Below are positions 7,551 to 16,696 of a stretch of DNA of 52,422 nucleotides, piece by piece. Location of the stretch: the NCBI GenBank assembly GCA_947174235.1, contig CAMWID010000013.1, positions 1-52,422 on the forward strand. Direction: 5' to 3'. Position numbers and translations under genes: made by a program. The notes beneath the pieces were generated by a model. The model was not told where the DNA came from, did not search any database, and saw nothing but the letters and a program-made list of their open reading frames with translations. This DNA comes from an uncultured Porphyromonadaceae bacterium. GTDB taxonomy: Bacteria > Bacteroidota > Bacteroidia > Bacteroidales > Muribaculaceae. The first letter of the stretch is position 1. Each line of letters starts with the position of its first letter.

Positions 7551-8981
7551 TCAGTAGGTGAGGGTCCCGAGCACTTTGGAGAGGTATGTCTGGCAGAGCC
7601 TGATCCCGATCTCGGCGTCGATCTTCTCGGAATTCGCCGCGAGCCATGCTGTCTGCGCTCCTATGACATCGTTTGTGGTGAGCACCCCCTCTTTGAATCC
7701 AAGTTCAGCCTGACGCAGGTTCTCGTCGGCTTTGGTGAGGTTGGTGACAGTCATGTCGTAAGTCTTTTTCGCTTCGTCGAAACTGAATTGCGCCTGGCTT
7801 ACCTGAAGCTGCACCTTCTCCTCTGTGTCTTCGAGCAGAAGCCGCTGCGCTTTGGTACCTGCCTGCGCCGCCTTGTAACGGTTCATCTTTCCACCCCAGT
7901 GCCATATGGGGATAGTGACTGCCGCGCCGACCGAGAATCCTCCTCCGAACCGTTTCTCGAATCCATCGATCACATTCGGGTTGGAGAATGAGTACGCTCC
8001 TATCAAAGCCACTTTGGGAAGCATGTCGCCTTTTACAAGATTCTCACGCCCTTTCAGCATGTTGATTCCCTGCCGGATGACCTCAAGATCCTGACGGCGC
8101 GCATACACGTCATCCATGTTTACGTCATCGTGAGCCACCGCTGTCCCGGCATGTCTGAGATCTTCGTCTTCCAGCTCCATTACGGTGTTGACGGGGAGTC
8201 CGCAGAGCTGTGCGAGCGCCATGCGGGAGAGGGTCAGTCCGTTGTCGACCTTTGTCATCGCTATTTTCGCCTCGTTGAGCTTGACCTCCACGGTGAGCAG
8301 GTCGCTCCTGGTTGCCACCCCTTCGTCGAGCATTGCCTGCACGTCATACCGGAGGGTGTCTACAAGATTTACAAAACTTTCGGCAAGCCTTTTCTTCTCT
8401 TTGAGCGACACCACCAGCCAATATGCCTCGTCTACGGCATAGACTACTGTCTGGGTCAGGGTGTTGCGCATCGCCTTGGCAAGATTCTCTCCATATCCCG
8501 CTATTTCATTGAGCGCCTTTATCTGTCCTCCCATGAAGACCGGCTGTGTCAGGGTTATCGCTCCGGCGAATACGTTGTGGGTGTCGAAGCTCATAGCCTC
8601 TTTCGGGATCACCGCCACTTCGGTGGGGATGTAGCTTCCGGAAGAGGGATCTTTTATCGGAGTTCCGTCCGGACCCTTGAGGATGTTGTATTGGTAGGTC
8701 TGTGTGGCGGGATCGAAACTCATGGTGGGGAGTTTCGCGTCTTCACCCAGAAGGCTTATGCCGTGCTGGTTGTAGATATAGGTGCCGGTAAAGTCGATTC
8801 CCGGCAGATAGGCGGACTGTGCCGCCTTCTTATAATATCCGGCACTGCGGATAGTCTCTTCCGCGCTTTTCACGGTCTTGTTGTTCCTGACCGCCATATT
8901 TCGGCAGGAGTCAAGGCTTACGGAAGCTGAAGCAAATCCGGCGCATGATGCGGCGGCGATGAGCAATAATAATTTTTTCAT
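7551..8981 (-). CDS. TolC-family outer-membrane efflux channel
   Basis: This 476-residue protein has a cleavable signal peptide (MKKLLLLIAAASCAGFASAS) and two repeated outer-membrane efflux protein (OEP) halves, each with long amphipathic alpha-hairpins. Near the C-terminus the GFKEGVLTTNDVIGAQ and AEIGIRLCQTYLSKVLG segments are characteristic. Start choice: the frame is open further upstream to 9068, but ATG at 8981 begins directly with the signal peptide. It is the first gene of the efflux operon and would supply the outer-membrane channel. A promoter with TAACTTTG at 9120-9127 lies about 140 bases upstream. Confidence 0.92.
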   Translation of the reverse strand: MKKLLLLIAAASCAGFASASVSLDSCRNMAVRNNKTVKSAEETIRSAGYYKKAAQSAYLPGIDFTGTYIYNQHGISLLGEDAKLPTMSFDPATQTYQYNILKGPDGTPIKDPSSGSYIPTEVAVIPKEAMSFDTHNVFAGAITLTQPVFMGGQIKALNEIAGYGENLAKAMRNTLTQTVVYAVDEAYWLVVSLKEKKRLAESFVNLVDTLRYDVQAMLDEGVATRSDLLTVEVKLNEAKIAMTKVDNGLTLSRMALAQLCGLPVNTVMELEDEDLRHAGTAVAHDDVNMDDVYARRQDLEVIRQGINMLKGRENLVKGDMLPKVALIGAYSFSNPNVIDGFEKRFGGGFSVGAAVTIPIWHWGGKMNRYKAAQAGTKAQRLLLEDTEEKVQLQVSQAQFSFDEAKKTYDMTVTNLTKADENLRQAELGFKEGVLTTNDVIGAQTAWLAANSEKIDAEIGIRLCQTYLSKVLGTLTY

Positions 8982-9119
8982 AATCCTGATGCTGATATCC
9001 TGATGTGGAAGCAGGAATTTTTGATAGAAAGCCCGGAGTACCGTCATTTGTGGAATGTATCCCGTCAATACGGACAGCGCATATCCGGTGGCAAACGGAA
9101 CCCTTGTCTAATATCATTA

Positions 9120-9149
9120 CAAAGTTATCTCCTTTTTGTTTAATAAAAC
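9120..9149 (-). promoter_or_regulatory. promoter for the TolC/HlyD/permease operon
   Basis: On the minus strand TAACTTTG (plus bases 9120-9127) matches the -7 element TAnnTTTG. A T-rich block at about 9144-9149 is a weak -33. It lies in the divergent gap 8982-9316 between the efflux operon and the MATE gene. A leader of about 130 bases would precede the tolC-like ATG. Confidence 0.55.
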
Positions 9150-9243
9150 CAACGCCACCATATGTCAAATCCACGAATCTGAAAAATTGACCAACTTTTT
9201 CCCACTAACTTCTCATGTGCGGAAAGGGGGCTGTGGGTGGATT

Positions 9244-9275
9244 CTTGTAATGATGGATAATTATGGCTAAATTTG
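9244..9275 (+). promoter_or_regulatory. promoter for the MATE transporter gene
   Basis: TAAATTTG at 9268-9275 is a perfect -7 element; CTTG at 9244-9247, 20 bases upstream, is a near -33. The gene starts at 9317, giving a leader of about 35 bases. The divergent arrangement leaves about 120 bases between the two -7 elements, enough for a shared regulator site, though no clear operator is seen. Confidence 0.6.
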
Positions 9276-9316
9276 CAGCCGCAAAAAAATAAACAATCCC
9301 AAAGAACAGATGAAGG

Positions 9317-10720
9317 ATGGTTGGAAAGAAACTTATCAAGAAATTTACGCCGGAATCATATCTTGAGTCATATGTGAGCCTTCTCCGGCTCGGACTGCCG
9401 GTGCTCGTGACGCAGCTCGGGGTAATAGTCGTGAATTTCGCCGACACGATGATGGTAGGGGCATACGGACTTGACGAACTCGCCGCCTCGGCATTTGTCA
9501 ACAGCCTTTTTATAATCGTGACAGTCATGCTCATGGGTTTCGGAGGAGGCGTGACCCCTCTGATAGGGGCGTTGTACGGCAAGGAGGAACATGAGGAAGG
9601 GGGGCGTATGCTGCGTGGCGCATTGCAGGTGAATGTCGTTCTCGCCCTGTGCTTTATGGCGATAATGGGATGTCTTTATTTTTTTCTTGACTGTTTCGGT
9701 CAGGACGAGGATCTCCTCCCCATAGCGCGCGAATATTTTCTGATACTCCTCGGCACGCTCCTTCCGATGGCGGTGTTCAACTGTTTCCAGCAGACCGCCA
9801 ACGGCACCACCGACACCGCCACGCCGATGTGGATAATCCTCGGCGCCGACGTGTTGAACATAATAGGGAATTACCTGCTGATTTTCGGAAACTGCGGCTT
9901 CCCGGAGCTGGGACTGACCGGCGCGGGGATAAGCACGCTGACCGCACGCACTCTTGCCGCGATAGCCATAGTGGCGGCAATGGCGGGTAAAAAGCGTTAC
10001 AGGATCTATTGGCGTTCGCTGTGTTCTCTTCCCGCGGGACGTGAGCGGCGTTACCGCGTATGGGTGACGTCGTATCCGCTCATGATACAGAGCGGGGTGG
10101 AATGCGGGCTATGGTCGATGGGGGCTGTGGCGAGCGGATGGTTCGGGAAGATACAGCTCGCCGCCTATCAGGTGGTGAACACTATCGCGCAGCTCGGATT
10201 CATGACTTATATGAGCATGGGATGGGCGACCTCGATCAGGGTGGCTAACTTCACCGGCGTAGGCAACACCGAAGGGATCAGGAGGATAAGCCGCGCCGGG
10301 CTGCATATAGTCCTCGCCATGGCTACGGTGGCTTCTGTAGTGTTTTTCTTTTTCACAAAAGATCTTGTACGCCTGTTCACGCCTGATCCGGACGTCGCTC
10401 TCGCCGCCGTCCCACTGGTCATACCGCTCATCCTTTACCAGTATTGCGACGGCGCCCAACTCACGTATGTCAACGCCTTGCGCGGCACTTCCGTAGTGAA
10501 GCCGCTTCTCTGGATATCGATAATAAGTTATATATTGGTCGGGATTCCGGTGCTTCTCCTTTTCGGAGTGACGTTCGGATGGGAGACGGAAGGGGTGTAC
10601 TACAGTTTTTCGGTTGCGTTATTGACAGCCACCATACTTCTTGTCAGTACGTTCAGCCGTGTCCTCAGGAGAAAAGAACGGGAAAACGAGGAGAAAAACG
10701 CGGCTGTTAAGACACTTTAA
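9317..10720 (+). CDS. MATE-family multidrug/sodium antiporter
   Basis: This 467-residue protein has twelve predicted membrane segments, in two similar halves, each beginning with the motif region LRLGLPVLVTQLGVIVVNFADTMMVG and its counterpart around residue 240-260 (SYPLMIQSGVECGLW). MATE proteins export cationic drugs or metabolites in exchange for Na+ or H+. The protein starts with MVGKKLIKKF; an upstream ATG at 9310 is in another frame. It stands alone with its own promoter, divergent from the efflux operon, and 69 bases before parA. A basic/acidic cytoplasmic tail (RRKERENEEK) closes it. Substrate cannot be told from sequence. Confidence 0.92.
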   Translation: MVGKKLIKKFTPESYLESYVSLLRLGLPVLVTQLGVIVVNFADTMMVGAYGLDELAASAFVNSLFIIVTVMLMGFGGGVTPLIGALYGKEEHEEGGRMLRGALQVNVVLALCFMAIMGCLYFFLDCFGQDEDLLPIAREYFLILLGTLLPMAVFNCFQQTANGTTDTATPMWIILGADVLNIIGNYLLIFGNCGFPELGLTGAGISTLTARTLAAIAIVAAMAGKKRYRIYWRSLCSLPAGRERRYRVWVTSYPLMIQSGVECGLWSMGAVASGWFGKIQLAAYQVVNTIAQLGFMTYMSMGWATSIRVANFTGVGNTEGIRRISRAGLHIVLAMATVASVVFFFFTKDLVRLFTPDPDVALAAVPLVIPLILYQYCDGAQLTYVNALRGTSVVKPLLWISIISYILVGIPVLLLFGVTFGWETEGVYYSFSVALLTATILLVSTFSRVLRRKERENEEKNAAVKTL

Positions 10721-10729
10721 TATTAAAAA

Positions 10730-10761
10730 TTGTGAATTGTCAGAGAAAAATTATTACTTTG
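10730..10761 (+). promoter_or_regulatory. putative promoter for parA-parB
   Basis: TTACTTTG at 10754-10761 differs by one base from TAnnTTTG, and TTG at 10730-10732 lies 21 bases upstream. The parA ATG follows at 10790. The gap from the MATE gene is only 69 bases and shows no hairpin terminator, so read-through from the MATE gene is also possible. Confidence 0.45.
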
Positions 10762-10789
10762 CAATCCAAAACCATATCACAGTAAAGAA

Positions 10790-11566
10790 ATGGGTAAAAT
10801 CATAGCTATCGCCAACCAGAAAGGTGGTGTGGGAAAGACCACTACCGCATTCAATCTGGGAGCCTGTCTGGCAAGCGACGGCAAGAAGGTGCTTCTTGTA
10901 GACGCCGACCCTCAGGCAAACGCCACCTCGGGGCTTGGCGTGAATCCGGAAGAGATCGAGGTCTCGATATATGAATGTCTTGTGGACGGCGCTGACGCCT
11001 CCACGGCTGTCGTGCCGACATGTGTGGAAGGATTGTCGCTGATAAGCTCCCGGATCGACCTTGTGGGCGCTGAAGTGGAGCTGATGAACCGGAGGGACAG
11101 GGAAAAATCGCTGTCGAAGGTTCTCGAGCCGTTGAAGGACGCATACGATTTCATACTTATAGACTGCAGCCCGTCGCTCGGAATTATCACGGTCAACGCC
11201 CTTTCGGCTGCCGATTCGGTCATCATACCGGTCCAGGCGGAGTATTTTGCCCTTGAGGGGATCTCCCAGCTTCTTAATACGATCCGTATTATCAAGAGCC
11301 GTCTGCGTCCCGCATTGGAAATAGAGGGATTTCTGCTGACCATGTATGACGCGCGTCTGCGTCTGGCAAACCAGATATTCGAGGAGCTCAAAGGACATTT
11401 CGGCGATATGGTTTTCACTACGGTCATTCCCCGCAATATCAAGCTTTCGGAGTCTCCGAGCCATGGATTGCCGGTGATCTTATACGACCCTGAAAGCCGT
11501 GGGGCGATCGCCTACGAACAATTGGGGCGGGAACTTGTGGCCCGCAACAGGAGAAAGAAAGCATAA
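10790..11566 (+). CDS. parA: ParA/Soj-family chromosome-partitioning ATPase
   Basis: This 258-residue protein is a deviant-Walker ATPase that, with ParB and parS sites, segregates newly replicated origin regions. The deviant Walker A motif KGGVGKTT is at residues 11-18, with the Lys11 signature residue and catalytic Lys16. The DADPQAN switch I motif is at about 40-46 and the IDCSPSLG Walker B at about 124-131. Length fits chromosomal ParA/Soj rather than plasmid ParA, which usually has an extra N-terminal HTH. It is followed 6 bases later by parB. No parS palindrome was recognised by eye in the window. Confidence 0.96.
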   Translation: MGKIIAIANQKGGVGKTTTAFNLGACLASDGKKVLLVDADPQANATSGLGVNPEEIEVSIYECLVDGADASTAVVPTCVEGLSLISSRIDLVGAEVELMNRRDREKSLSKVLEPLKDAYDFILIDCSPSLGIITVNALSAADSVIIPVQAEYFALEGISQLLNTIRIIKSRLRPALEIEGFLLTMYDARLRLANQIFEELKGHFGDMVFTTVIPRNIKLSESPSHGLPVILYDPESRGAIAYEQLGRELVARNRRKKA

Positions 11567-11572
11567 CAGATT

Positions 11573-12448
11573 ATGGCATTGAAAAGAAATGCATTGGGAA
11601 GGGGACTTGACTCCCTTATCTCGATGGGTGATGTACAGACAGGAGGATCCTCGGCTATAAATGAGATCGAGGTGGAACTGATATATCCGAATCCCGACCA
11701 GCCGCGCCGGACATTCGACGAGGAGACGCTTGACGAGCTTGCGTCGTCGATAAGGGAACTCGGGGTGATACAGCCGCTGTCGCTTCGTGACGCGGGCGAC
11801 GGCACTTACCAGATAATCGCCGGCGAGCGCAGATGGAGGGCGGCAAAGCTTGCCGGGCTGGCAAGCGTGCCGGCATACGTGCGCACCGCTTCCGATTCTG
11901 AAGTGACAGAAATGGCGCTTATCGAGAATATCCAGCGCGAAGATCTTAACGCGATAGAGGTGGCGCTTGCCTTCCGTAAGCTCATCGACACCTACAATCT
12001 CACCCAGGACCGTCTCTCGGAACGTCTCGGTAAGAAACGCGCCACAGTGGCAAACCATCTGCGTCTGCTGAAACTGCCTGCCGAAATCCAGCTTGGACTG
12101 CGTGACCATAAACTCGACATGGGACATGCACGCGCCTTGCTTTCGGTGACCGATCCGAAGCAGCAGCTCAAGCTGTATAACCTCATCCTTAAGGACGGGC
12201 TGTCGGTAAGGAGGGTGGAGGAGCTTGCCCGCGCCATGGACGGCGATGCGGTATCGGGTACGAAAAAGCGCCTCAATGACAATGACAACGGGCGTTTCGA
12301 TACCTTCGCCAAAGAGATTGCCTCTTATTTCCCGACTCCGGTGAAATTTGCCCGCAAGGCAGACGGAAAGGGTACGATAACTTTGAAATTCACGTCAGAC
12401 GAGGAGCTTCAGCGTATTGTCGAGCTTTTCGGAAAGATGAGAGACTGA
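11573..12448 (+). CDS. parB: ParB/Spo0J-family chromosome-partitioning protein
   Basis: This 291-residue protein is the CTP-binding DNA clamp that loads at parS. It begins with the MALKRNALGRGLDSLI motif used to stimulate ParA. The ParB/Sulfiredoxin domain (about 28-120) carries QPRRTF, the GERRWRAAKLAG box and the ENIQREDLNAIE box; a helix-turn-helix (about 140-175, LGKKRATVANHLRLLKLP) and a C-terminal dimerisation domain follow. It starts 6 bases after parA and its stop is at 12448, with the next gene starting at 12450, so the three are almost certainly cotranscribed. Confidence 0.96.
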   Translation: MALKRNALGRGLDSLISMGDVQTGGSSAINEIEVELIYPNPDQPRRTFDEETLDELASSIRELGVIQPLSLRDAGDGTYQIIAGERRWRAAKLAGLASVPAYVRTASDSEVTEMALIENIQREDLNAIEVALAFRKLIDTYNLTQDRLSERLGKKRATVANHLRLLKLPAEIQLGLRDHKLDMGHARALLSVTDPKQQLKLYNLILKDGLSVRRVEELARAMDGDAVSGTKKRLNDNDNGRFDTFAKEIASYFPTPVKFARKADGKGTITLKFTSDEELQRIVELFGKMRD

Positions 12449-12449
12449 T

Positions 12450-13274
12450 ATGCTTGGATATATGTTTATGCATATCGCCTGTCGTGACGGAAAGTCCCGT
12501 CTGCCTAAGACCTTGGGCAGACTCGCCTCCATCCTGCTGACAGGAGCGCTGACTGCGGTGACGCCTGCGGAGATGTACGGCATATCCGTAGCGGAGCCCG
12601 CGGGGATCATGACGGATACAGTCAGGGGAAATACCGTGATTCCTCCCGATTCATCGGTGTATGTAAATGCGGAAGCGTTGGTGAAGGTTCCTTTGGATTA
12701 TACCGAGGAAGACGCCAACGACACCATCCAGACAGTCGTGACCGCCGATGACTATCCGTATGGTCTCGAAGGTAAGAAGGAATTTAATCCTTCCCCTACA
12801 CGGGCAGTGTGGATGTCGGCTCTTTTCCCCGGTCTCGGGCAGGTCTACAACCGCCGTTACTGGAAGCTGCCTATAGTGGTGGGGGGATTTATGGGACTCG
12901 GTTATGCCACAAGCTGGAACAACAACCAGCTTAACGAATACACGCAAGCGTATCGGGACCTTACCGATGACGACCCTTCCACAAAATCGTATATGAATTT
13001 CTTCCCCCCAACCACAAAGGAGGAGGATCTTGATAAGACCTGGCTGACCAACACTATGCGTACAAGGCGTGATTTCTATCGCCGCAACAGAGACTTGTGT
13101 ATAATTTGTTGTGTAGGGATGTATCTGTTGTGTATGGTAGACGCTTATGTCGACGCCTCTCTGGCTCATTTTGACATCTCTCCCGATCTGTCGATAGACT
13201 GGGGCCCGTCGATGATGGTCAATCCCGGCGACCGCAAAGTGAGTGTAGGTCTGAACTGGGCTTTTACCTTTTGA
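12450..13274 (+). CDS. DUF5683-domain membrane protein downstream of parB
   Basis: This 274-residue protein carries a DUF5683 domain in its second half (about 110-274), recognisable from PTRAVWMSALFPGLGQVYNR, the following YWKLPIVVGGFMGLGYA helix, and a second helix around 213-232 followed by a final beta-rich stretch ending in LNWAFTF. The N-terminal 100 residues are poorly conserved and contain a hydrophobic segment (about 22-44). DUF5683 proteins are probably envelope proteins of unknown function; in Bacteroidales they commonly follow parB, as here. The start at 12450 is one base after the parB stop; the internal Met at residue 5 or 7 could serve instead. Confidence 0.85.
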   Translation: MLGYMFMHIACRDGKSRLPKTLGRLASILLTGALTAVTPAEMYGISVAEPAGIMTDTVRGNTVIPPDSSVYVNAEALVKVPLDYTEEDANDTIQTVVTADDYPYGLEGKKEFNPSPTRAVWMSALFPGLGQVYNRRYWKLPIVVGGFMGLGYATSWNNNQLNEYTQAYRDLTDDDPSTKSYMNFFPPTTKEEDLDKTWLTNTMRTRRDFYRRNRDLCIICCVGMYLLCMVDAYVDASLAHFDISPDLSIDWGPSMMVNPGDRKVSVGLNWAFTF

Positions 13275-13341
13275 TTCCGGATTCTGCCGTGCCGGTAAGA
13301 TTCTTTTTGAAACAACAATTTGAAACCGACAACTTTAACAG

Positions 13342-14994
13342 ATGAAAAGATATTTGATCATTGCCCTTCTCGCGGCGTCAGCGCTACCGGGGATCGCAAA
13401 AACCACAAAAAACTCCAACGTGCTCAACCTCAAGAGCAGTATAACCGATTCCGCGATCGTATATCCTGAAAGTTTTGAGGCAGACACGCAGAAACTTCTT
13501 GAAAGCTGGTTTATCAAGAACTATACGGCTACCGACACGCGCTATGCCACGGAGCCTGACGCTGAGGTAAGCGACGAGGAGATGATGAAACGTCTTGCCG
13601 CTCTTCCGACCGTGATAGAGATGCCCTACAACCAGATAGTGCGCAGCTATATCGACAGATATACTAAAAAGGGGCGTTCGCAGGTGGCTGCCCTACTCGG
13701 ACTCAGTCTCTATTACATGCCGATTTTCGAACAGGCTCTTGAAGAACACGGGCTTCCTCTTGAATTGAAATATCTTCCGGTGATAGAGTCCGGTCTTGAC
13801 CCTAACGCGGTCTCACGTCATGGGGCGACAGGTCTATGGCAGATGATGCTCATCACTGCTAAAGGTCTCGGACTGGAGGTTAACTCGCTTGTAGACGAGA
13901 GGCGGGATCCTTATGTGGCGTCTGAACGCGCGGCTGTCTATCTGAAGGATCTATATTCCGCATATGGAGACTGGTCGCTCGCCATCGCCGCATACAATTG
14001 CGGTCCCGGTAATGTCAACAAGGCTATCCGCAGGGCGGGAGGCGAAGCTAAAGATCATGATTTCTGGTCGATCTATAATTTTCTTCCCCCGGAAACAAGG
14101 GGATATGTGCCTATGTTCATAGCCGCCAATTATGTCATGGCATATCACACGGACCACAACATCTCTCCGGTGCTTCCTGTCAAACCGTTGGTAATGGATA
14201 CGGTTCAGGTGGCGCATAGGGTCCATTTCAATCAGATTTCAAAGGTGCTTGACATTCCTGTCGATGAATTGAGGATACTCAACCCGCAGTTCAGAGCTGA
14301 CGTGATACCGGGAACGACGGAATCTCCGTATACACTCATACTCCCTTCCCAACAGATCCACGCTTATCTGATGAGTGAGAACGATATATATAATTTTGAG
14401 CCGGACAAATACGGGAAGCGCGAGACGGTTGATCCGGGAGAGGTGCCGGCTGACGCGCTTCTCGCGGTTGAAGACACCTCCGTATGGCCTGAAGACGAGG
14501 AATCTGACATGAAGTTTGTGGCATCTCAGGGGAAAACCTCGGTTGTGATCCATAAGGTAGTTGCCGGAGAAAGCCTCGCGTCTATCGCGGCAAGGTATGA
14601 TGTCACCCCTGAAGAGATAAAGAAAAGCAACAATCTTCGCAGAAATGCCGTGAGGGTAGGGCAGCAGCTGCGTATCGCCACAACCACTCCTCAGGATGTG
14701 ATGGAAAGCACGGTTGCCGCAGTCACGGGTAAAGCCGCCCCGGCAAAGACAACTGCAAAATCTTCAGGCAAGACGTCGACAAAGACAGCGGCAAAGCCGG
14801 CGGCTCCGATCACACATAAGATCAAGAACGGGGAAAGCCTGTCGACAATCGCAAAGAAATACGGCGTGACCGTTGCCGCCATAAAACAGGCAAACGGTAT
14901 GAAGTCAGATGCGTTGCGTGCCGGGAAAACACTCAAGATACCTCCGAAAAAGGCGGCTGCGAAAAAGACCACTTCAAAAAAGAAGCGCCGTTGA
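13342..14994 (+). CDS. lytic transglycosylase with two LysM repeats (MltD-like)
   Basis: This 550-residue secreted protein has a signal peptide (about 1-19), a transglycosylase SLT domain (about 125-245) and two LysM repeats (about 402-447 and 490-536) separated by an Ala/Thr/Lys-rich linker. The catalytic Glu is Glu149 (VIESGLDPNAVS), followed by GATGLWQMM and the AYNCGPGNV motif. It cleaves the glycan strands of peptidoglycan and binds the wall through LysM. The C-terminal tail is strongly basic (KKAAAKKTTSKKKRR). It follows the DUF5683 gene by 67 bases, and the gene set parA-parB-DUF5683-transglycosylase recurs in this phylum. Confidence 0.93.
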   Translation: MKRYLIIALLAASALPGIAKTTKNSNVLNLKSSITDSAIVYPESFEADTQKLLESWFIKNYTATDTRYATEPDAEVSDEEMMKRLAALPTVIEMPYNQIVRSYIDRYTKKGRSQVAALLGLSLYYMPIFEQALEEHGLPLELKYLPVIESGLDPNAVSRHGATGLWQMMLITAKGLGLEVNSLVDERRDPYVASERAAVYLKDLYSAYGDWSLAIAAYNCGPGNVNKAIRRAGGEAKDHDFWSIYNFLPPETRGYVPMFIAANYVMAYHTDHNISPVLPVKPLVMDTVQVAHRVHFNQISKVLDIPVDELRILNPQFRADVIPGTTESPYTLILPSQQIHAYLMSENDIYNFEPDKYGKRETVDPGEVPADALLAVEDTSVWPEDEESDMKFVASQGKTSVVIHKVVAGESLASIAARYDVTPEEIKKSNNLRRNAVRVGQQLRIATTTPQDVMESTVAAVTGKAAPAKTTAKSSGKTSTKTAAKPAAPITHKIKNGESLSTIAKKYGVTVAAIKQANGMKSDALRAGKTLKIPPKKAAAKKTTSKKKRR

Positions 14995-15018
14995 CCTGAC
15001 GGCTATGCTAAAAAACAT

Positions 15019-15061
15019 GACACCGTGCGGCAAAAGATAGCTGCACGGTGTCGTGTTTTTA
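15019..15061. terminator. bidirectional intrinsic terminator
   Basis: A 10-bp perfect stem GACACCGTGC / GCACGGTGTC (15019-15028 and 15043-15052) is followed by a T-run at 15056-15061 on the plus strand; on the minus strand the A-run at 15010-15014 gives a T-run. It lies between the convergent transglycosylase and prolyl isomerase genes and can end both. Confidence 0.85.
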
Positions 15062-15104
15062 TATGCAGTATGATATTCGCTGTCGGAATATTGATACAGC
15101 TACA

Positions 15105-15704
15105 TCAGTCGCAGCAGGATCCGCAGGATCCTCCTCCGCATCCGTGTGTGGCATCTCCCTCGGAGCCGCATCCGCATCCTTCTGAGCCGCATCCTCCGCC
15201 GCATCCACCACATCCGTGAGACGGCTGGAGCTCTTCAGGAGTGGCATCGCGCACTTCTTCCACTTTCCCTTCGTATCTTACTGTCATTCCGGCGAACGGA
15301 TGATTGAAATCCATTTTGATCTTGTCTCCTATCTCAATGACTTTACCTTCAATGCGATACCCTTCCGCCGTCATCATCGGAAGCAGGGCGCCGACCTGAA
15401 CTTCTTCCGCGAGTTGACCGTCGCGCATGAAAATCTGCGGGTCGAGAGTAAGTTCATATTCCGGATTCTTTTCACCGAAAGCAGCTGCGGGAGGAAGGGT
15501 AACCGAAAACTTGTCATCTTTCGCAAGATCTTTCAGAACTGCTATGAGACCCGGTACAATCTCATGGCTTACTCCATACACCATCACGTCCGGGGCTTTG
15601 GAGTCAGCCTCAAACAGGAGTTCGCCGTTGGCGTCGTTATACAACTTATATGAATATGCCACGAACTTGCCGGGGCCTACTGTCTCTTTCATGTTTTCTT
15701 CCAT
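15105..15704 (-). CDS. FKBP-type peptidyl-prolyl isomerase, SlyD-like, with Cys/Gly/His-rich tail
   Basis: This 199-residue cytoplasmic protein has a SlyD-type FKBP domain with an inserted chaperone flap (about 10-160): the GKFVAYSYKLYNDANGELLFEA opening, the PGLIAVLKDLAKDD stretch, FGEKNPEYE, and the D-F-N-H-P-F-A-G motif near 133-140. The last roughly 37 residues contain nine Cys and two His separated mainly by Gly, like the nickel-binding tail of E. coli SlyD. It probably folds proteins and binds metal, possibly as a metallochaperone. The start could also be Met5 (15692). The gene follows the DUF4919 gene by 50 bases on the same strand. Confidence 0.92.
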   Translation of the reverse strand: MEENMKETVGPGKFVAYSYKLYNDANGELLFEADSKAPDVMVYGVSHEIVPGLIAVLKDLAKDDKFSVTLPPAAAFGEKNPEYELTLDPQIFMRDGQLAEEVQVGALLPMMTAEGYRIEGKVIEIGDKIKMDFNHPFAGMTVRYEGKVEEVRDATPEELQPSHGCGGCGGGCGSEGCGCGSEGDATHGCGGGSCGSCCD

Positions 15705-15754
15705 TGTAATATATCTTGTTAATTTCGGGTTGTTTTTACTATAGCATGAGGATT

Positions 15755-16621
15755 TTATAACGCCGGAGTATTGTCTGACTCTTCTTCCGCCGGAATGTCA
15801 TCCGTAGATTCTTCGGCGGGAGTGTTGTCTGCGGCGGCATCAGGATGCTTGAGTTCGTATTGAGCCTGAGGCACCTCTACATTGAAATAGAATCCTTTCG
15901 CCACCTTGTCGCGCAGCCGTTTCTTGGTCTCAGGGTCAGGAGTCACTGTCAGGTAATCGCATCCCGGTTCGATGAAAGCCGCGTCGGTTGCCTCATATCC
16001 GAGGAGCTGTACCATGTCATATTCATGCATGGGATAAATCACGAACCAAGCGTTTTCCACATCCTCGCCGGTGCCGGTGCTTTTTATCGCGCCGAGGAGG
16101 TGTTCAAGTCTGTATTCCCATATTTTTGCGCTCATGTCCTTGCGTTTTTCCTTGAGCACATGAATCAAGAACGACATCTGGCGAAGATCGAAAGGATTGT
16201 CGCGCAAAGACATCTCGGCATACTTGCGTATAGTGTCGATCTCTTCTTTCGTGTGAGACGATTTGGAGCGCAGTTCGTCGGTTATTCCGGAGTAGGGGGA
16301 AGTGCGGTATGGGTCGTAATCCTCCTGAAACATATAGCCGAGGTAGAAATTCCGATATTCCTCATTGGTCATAGTGGTGTCGTTGCGCGTATATTTCTTC
16401 ATCAGTTTAGGGAAATAAAACGGGCTTGCGGGATCAAGAGTCTCATTCTTTATTTTCTCAAGATCCGGTTTCTCCACAGTAATTTTTCTCTTGTTGGCTG
16501 CAGATGCTGACGGCACCGTTGTCTGGGCGAATGCGGCGGGTATGGACAAGGCTATCGCGCACAGGCAGACTGCCGGAATATGTCGGAATACTCTATTTAT
16601 TATTGTCATTTGATTATCCAT
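15755..16621 (-). CDS. DUF4919 domain-containing exported protein
   Basis: This 288-residue protein has a signal peptide (hydrophobic core about 13-28 ending in AFAQ), then a DUF4919 domain (about 45-255) with the YFPKLMKKYTRNDTTMTNEEYRN and FYLGYMFQEDY elements, and an acidic, Pro/Ala/Glu-rich tail (EESTDDIPAEEESDNTPAL). The family is nearly confined to Bacteroidota and has no assigned function; the end of the domain (TPDPETKKRLRDKVAKGFYFNVEVPQ) is typical. A second Met at residue 5 (16609) is an equally good start. It precedes the SlyD-like gene. Confidence 0.85.
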   Translation of the reverse strand: MDNQMTIINRVFRHIPAVCLCAIALSIPAAFAQTTVPSASAANKRKITVEKPDLEKIKNETLDPASPFYFPKLMKKYTRNDTTMTNEEYRNFYLGYMFQEDYDPYRTSPYSGITDELRSKSSHTKEEIDTIRKYAEMSLRDNPFDLRQMSFLIHVLKEKRKDMSAKIWEYRLEHLLGAIKSTGTGEDVENAWFVIYPMHEYDMVQLLGYEATDAAFIEPGCDYLTVTPDPETKKRLRDKVAKGFYFNVEVPQAQYELKHPDAAADNTPAEESTDDIPAEEESDNTPAL

Positions 16622-16696
16622 TAGAACGGAACGTAGATCCCGGGTTTGAGGGGTTCTATAATTTAAAACGTCTGAGATGTCAAAAATATTGAATGA

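Noticed and set aside
10790..12448. Plasmid or mobile-element origin suggested by parA-parB
   Set aside because: The neighbours are chromosomal housekeeping genes, ParA lacks the plasmid-type N-terminal extension, and no replication initiator or transfer gene is present.
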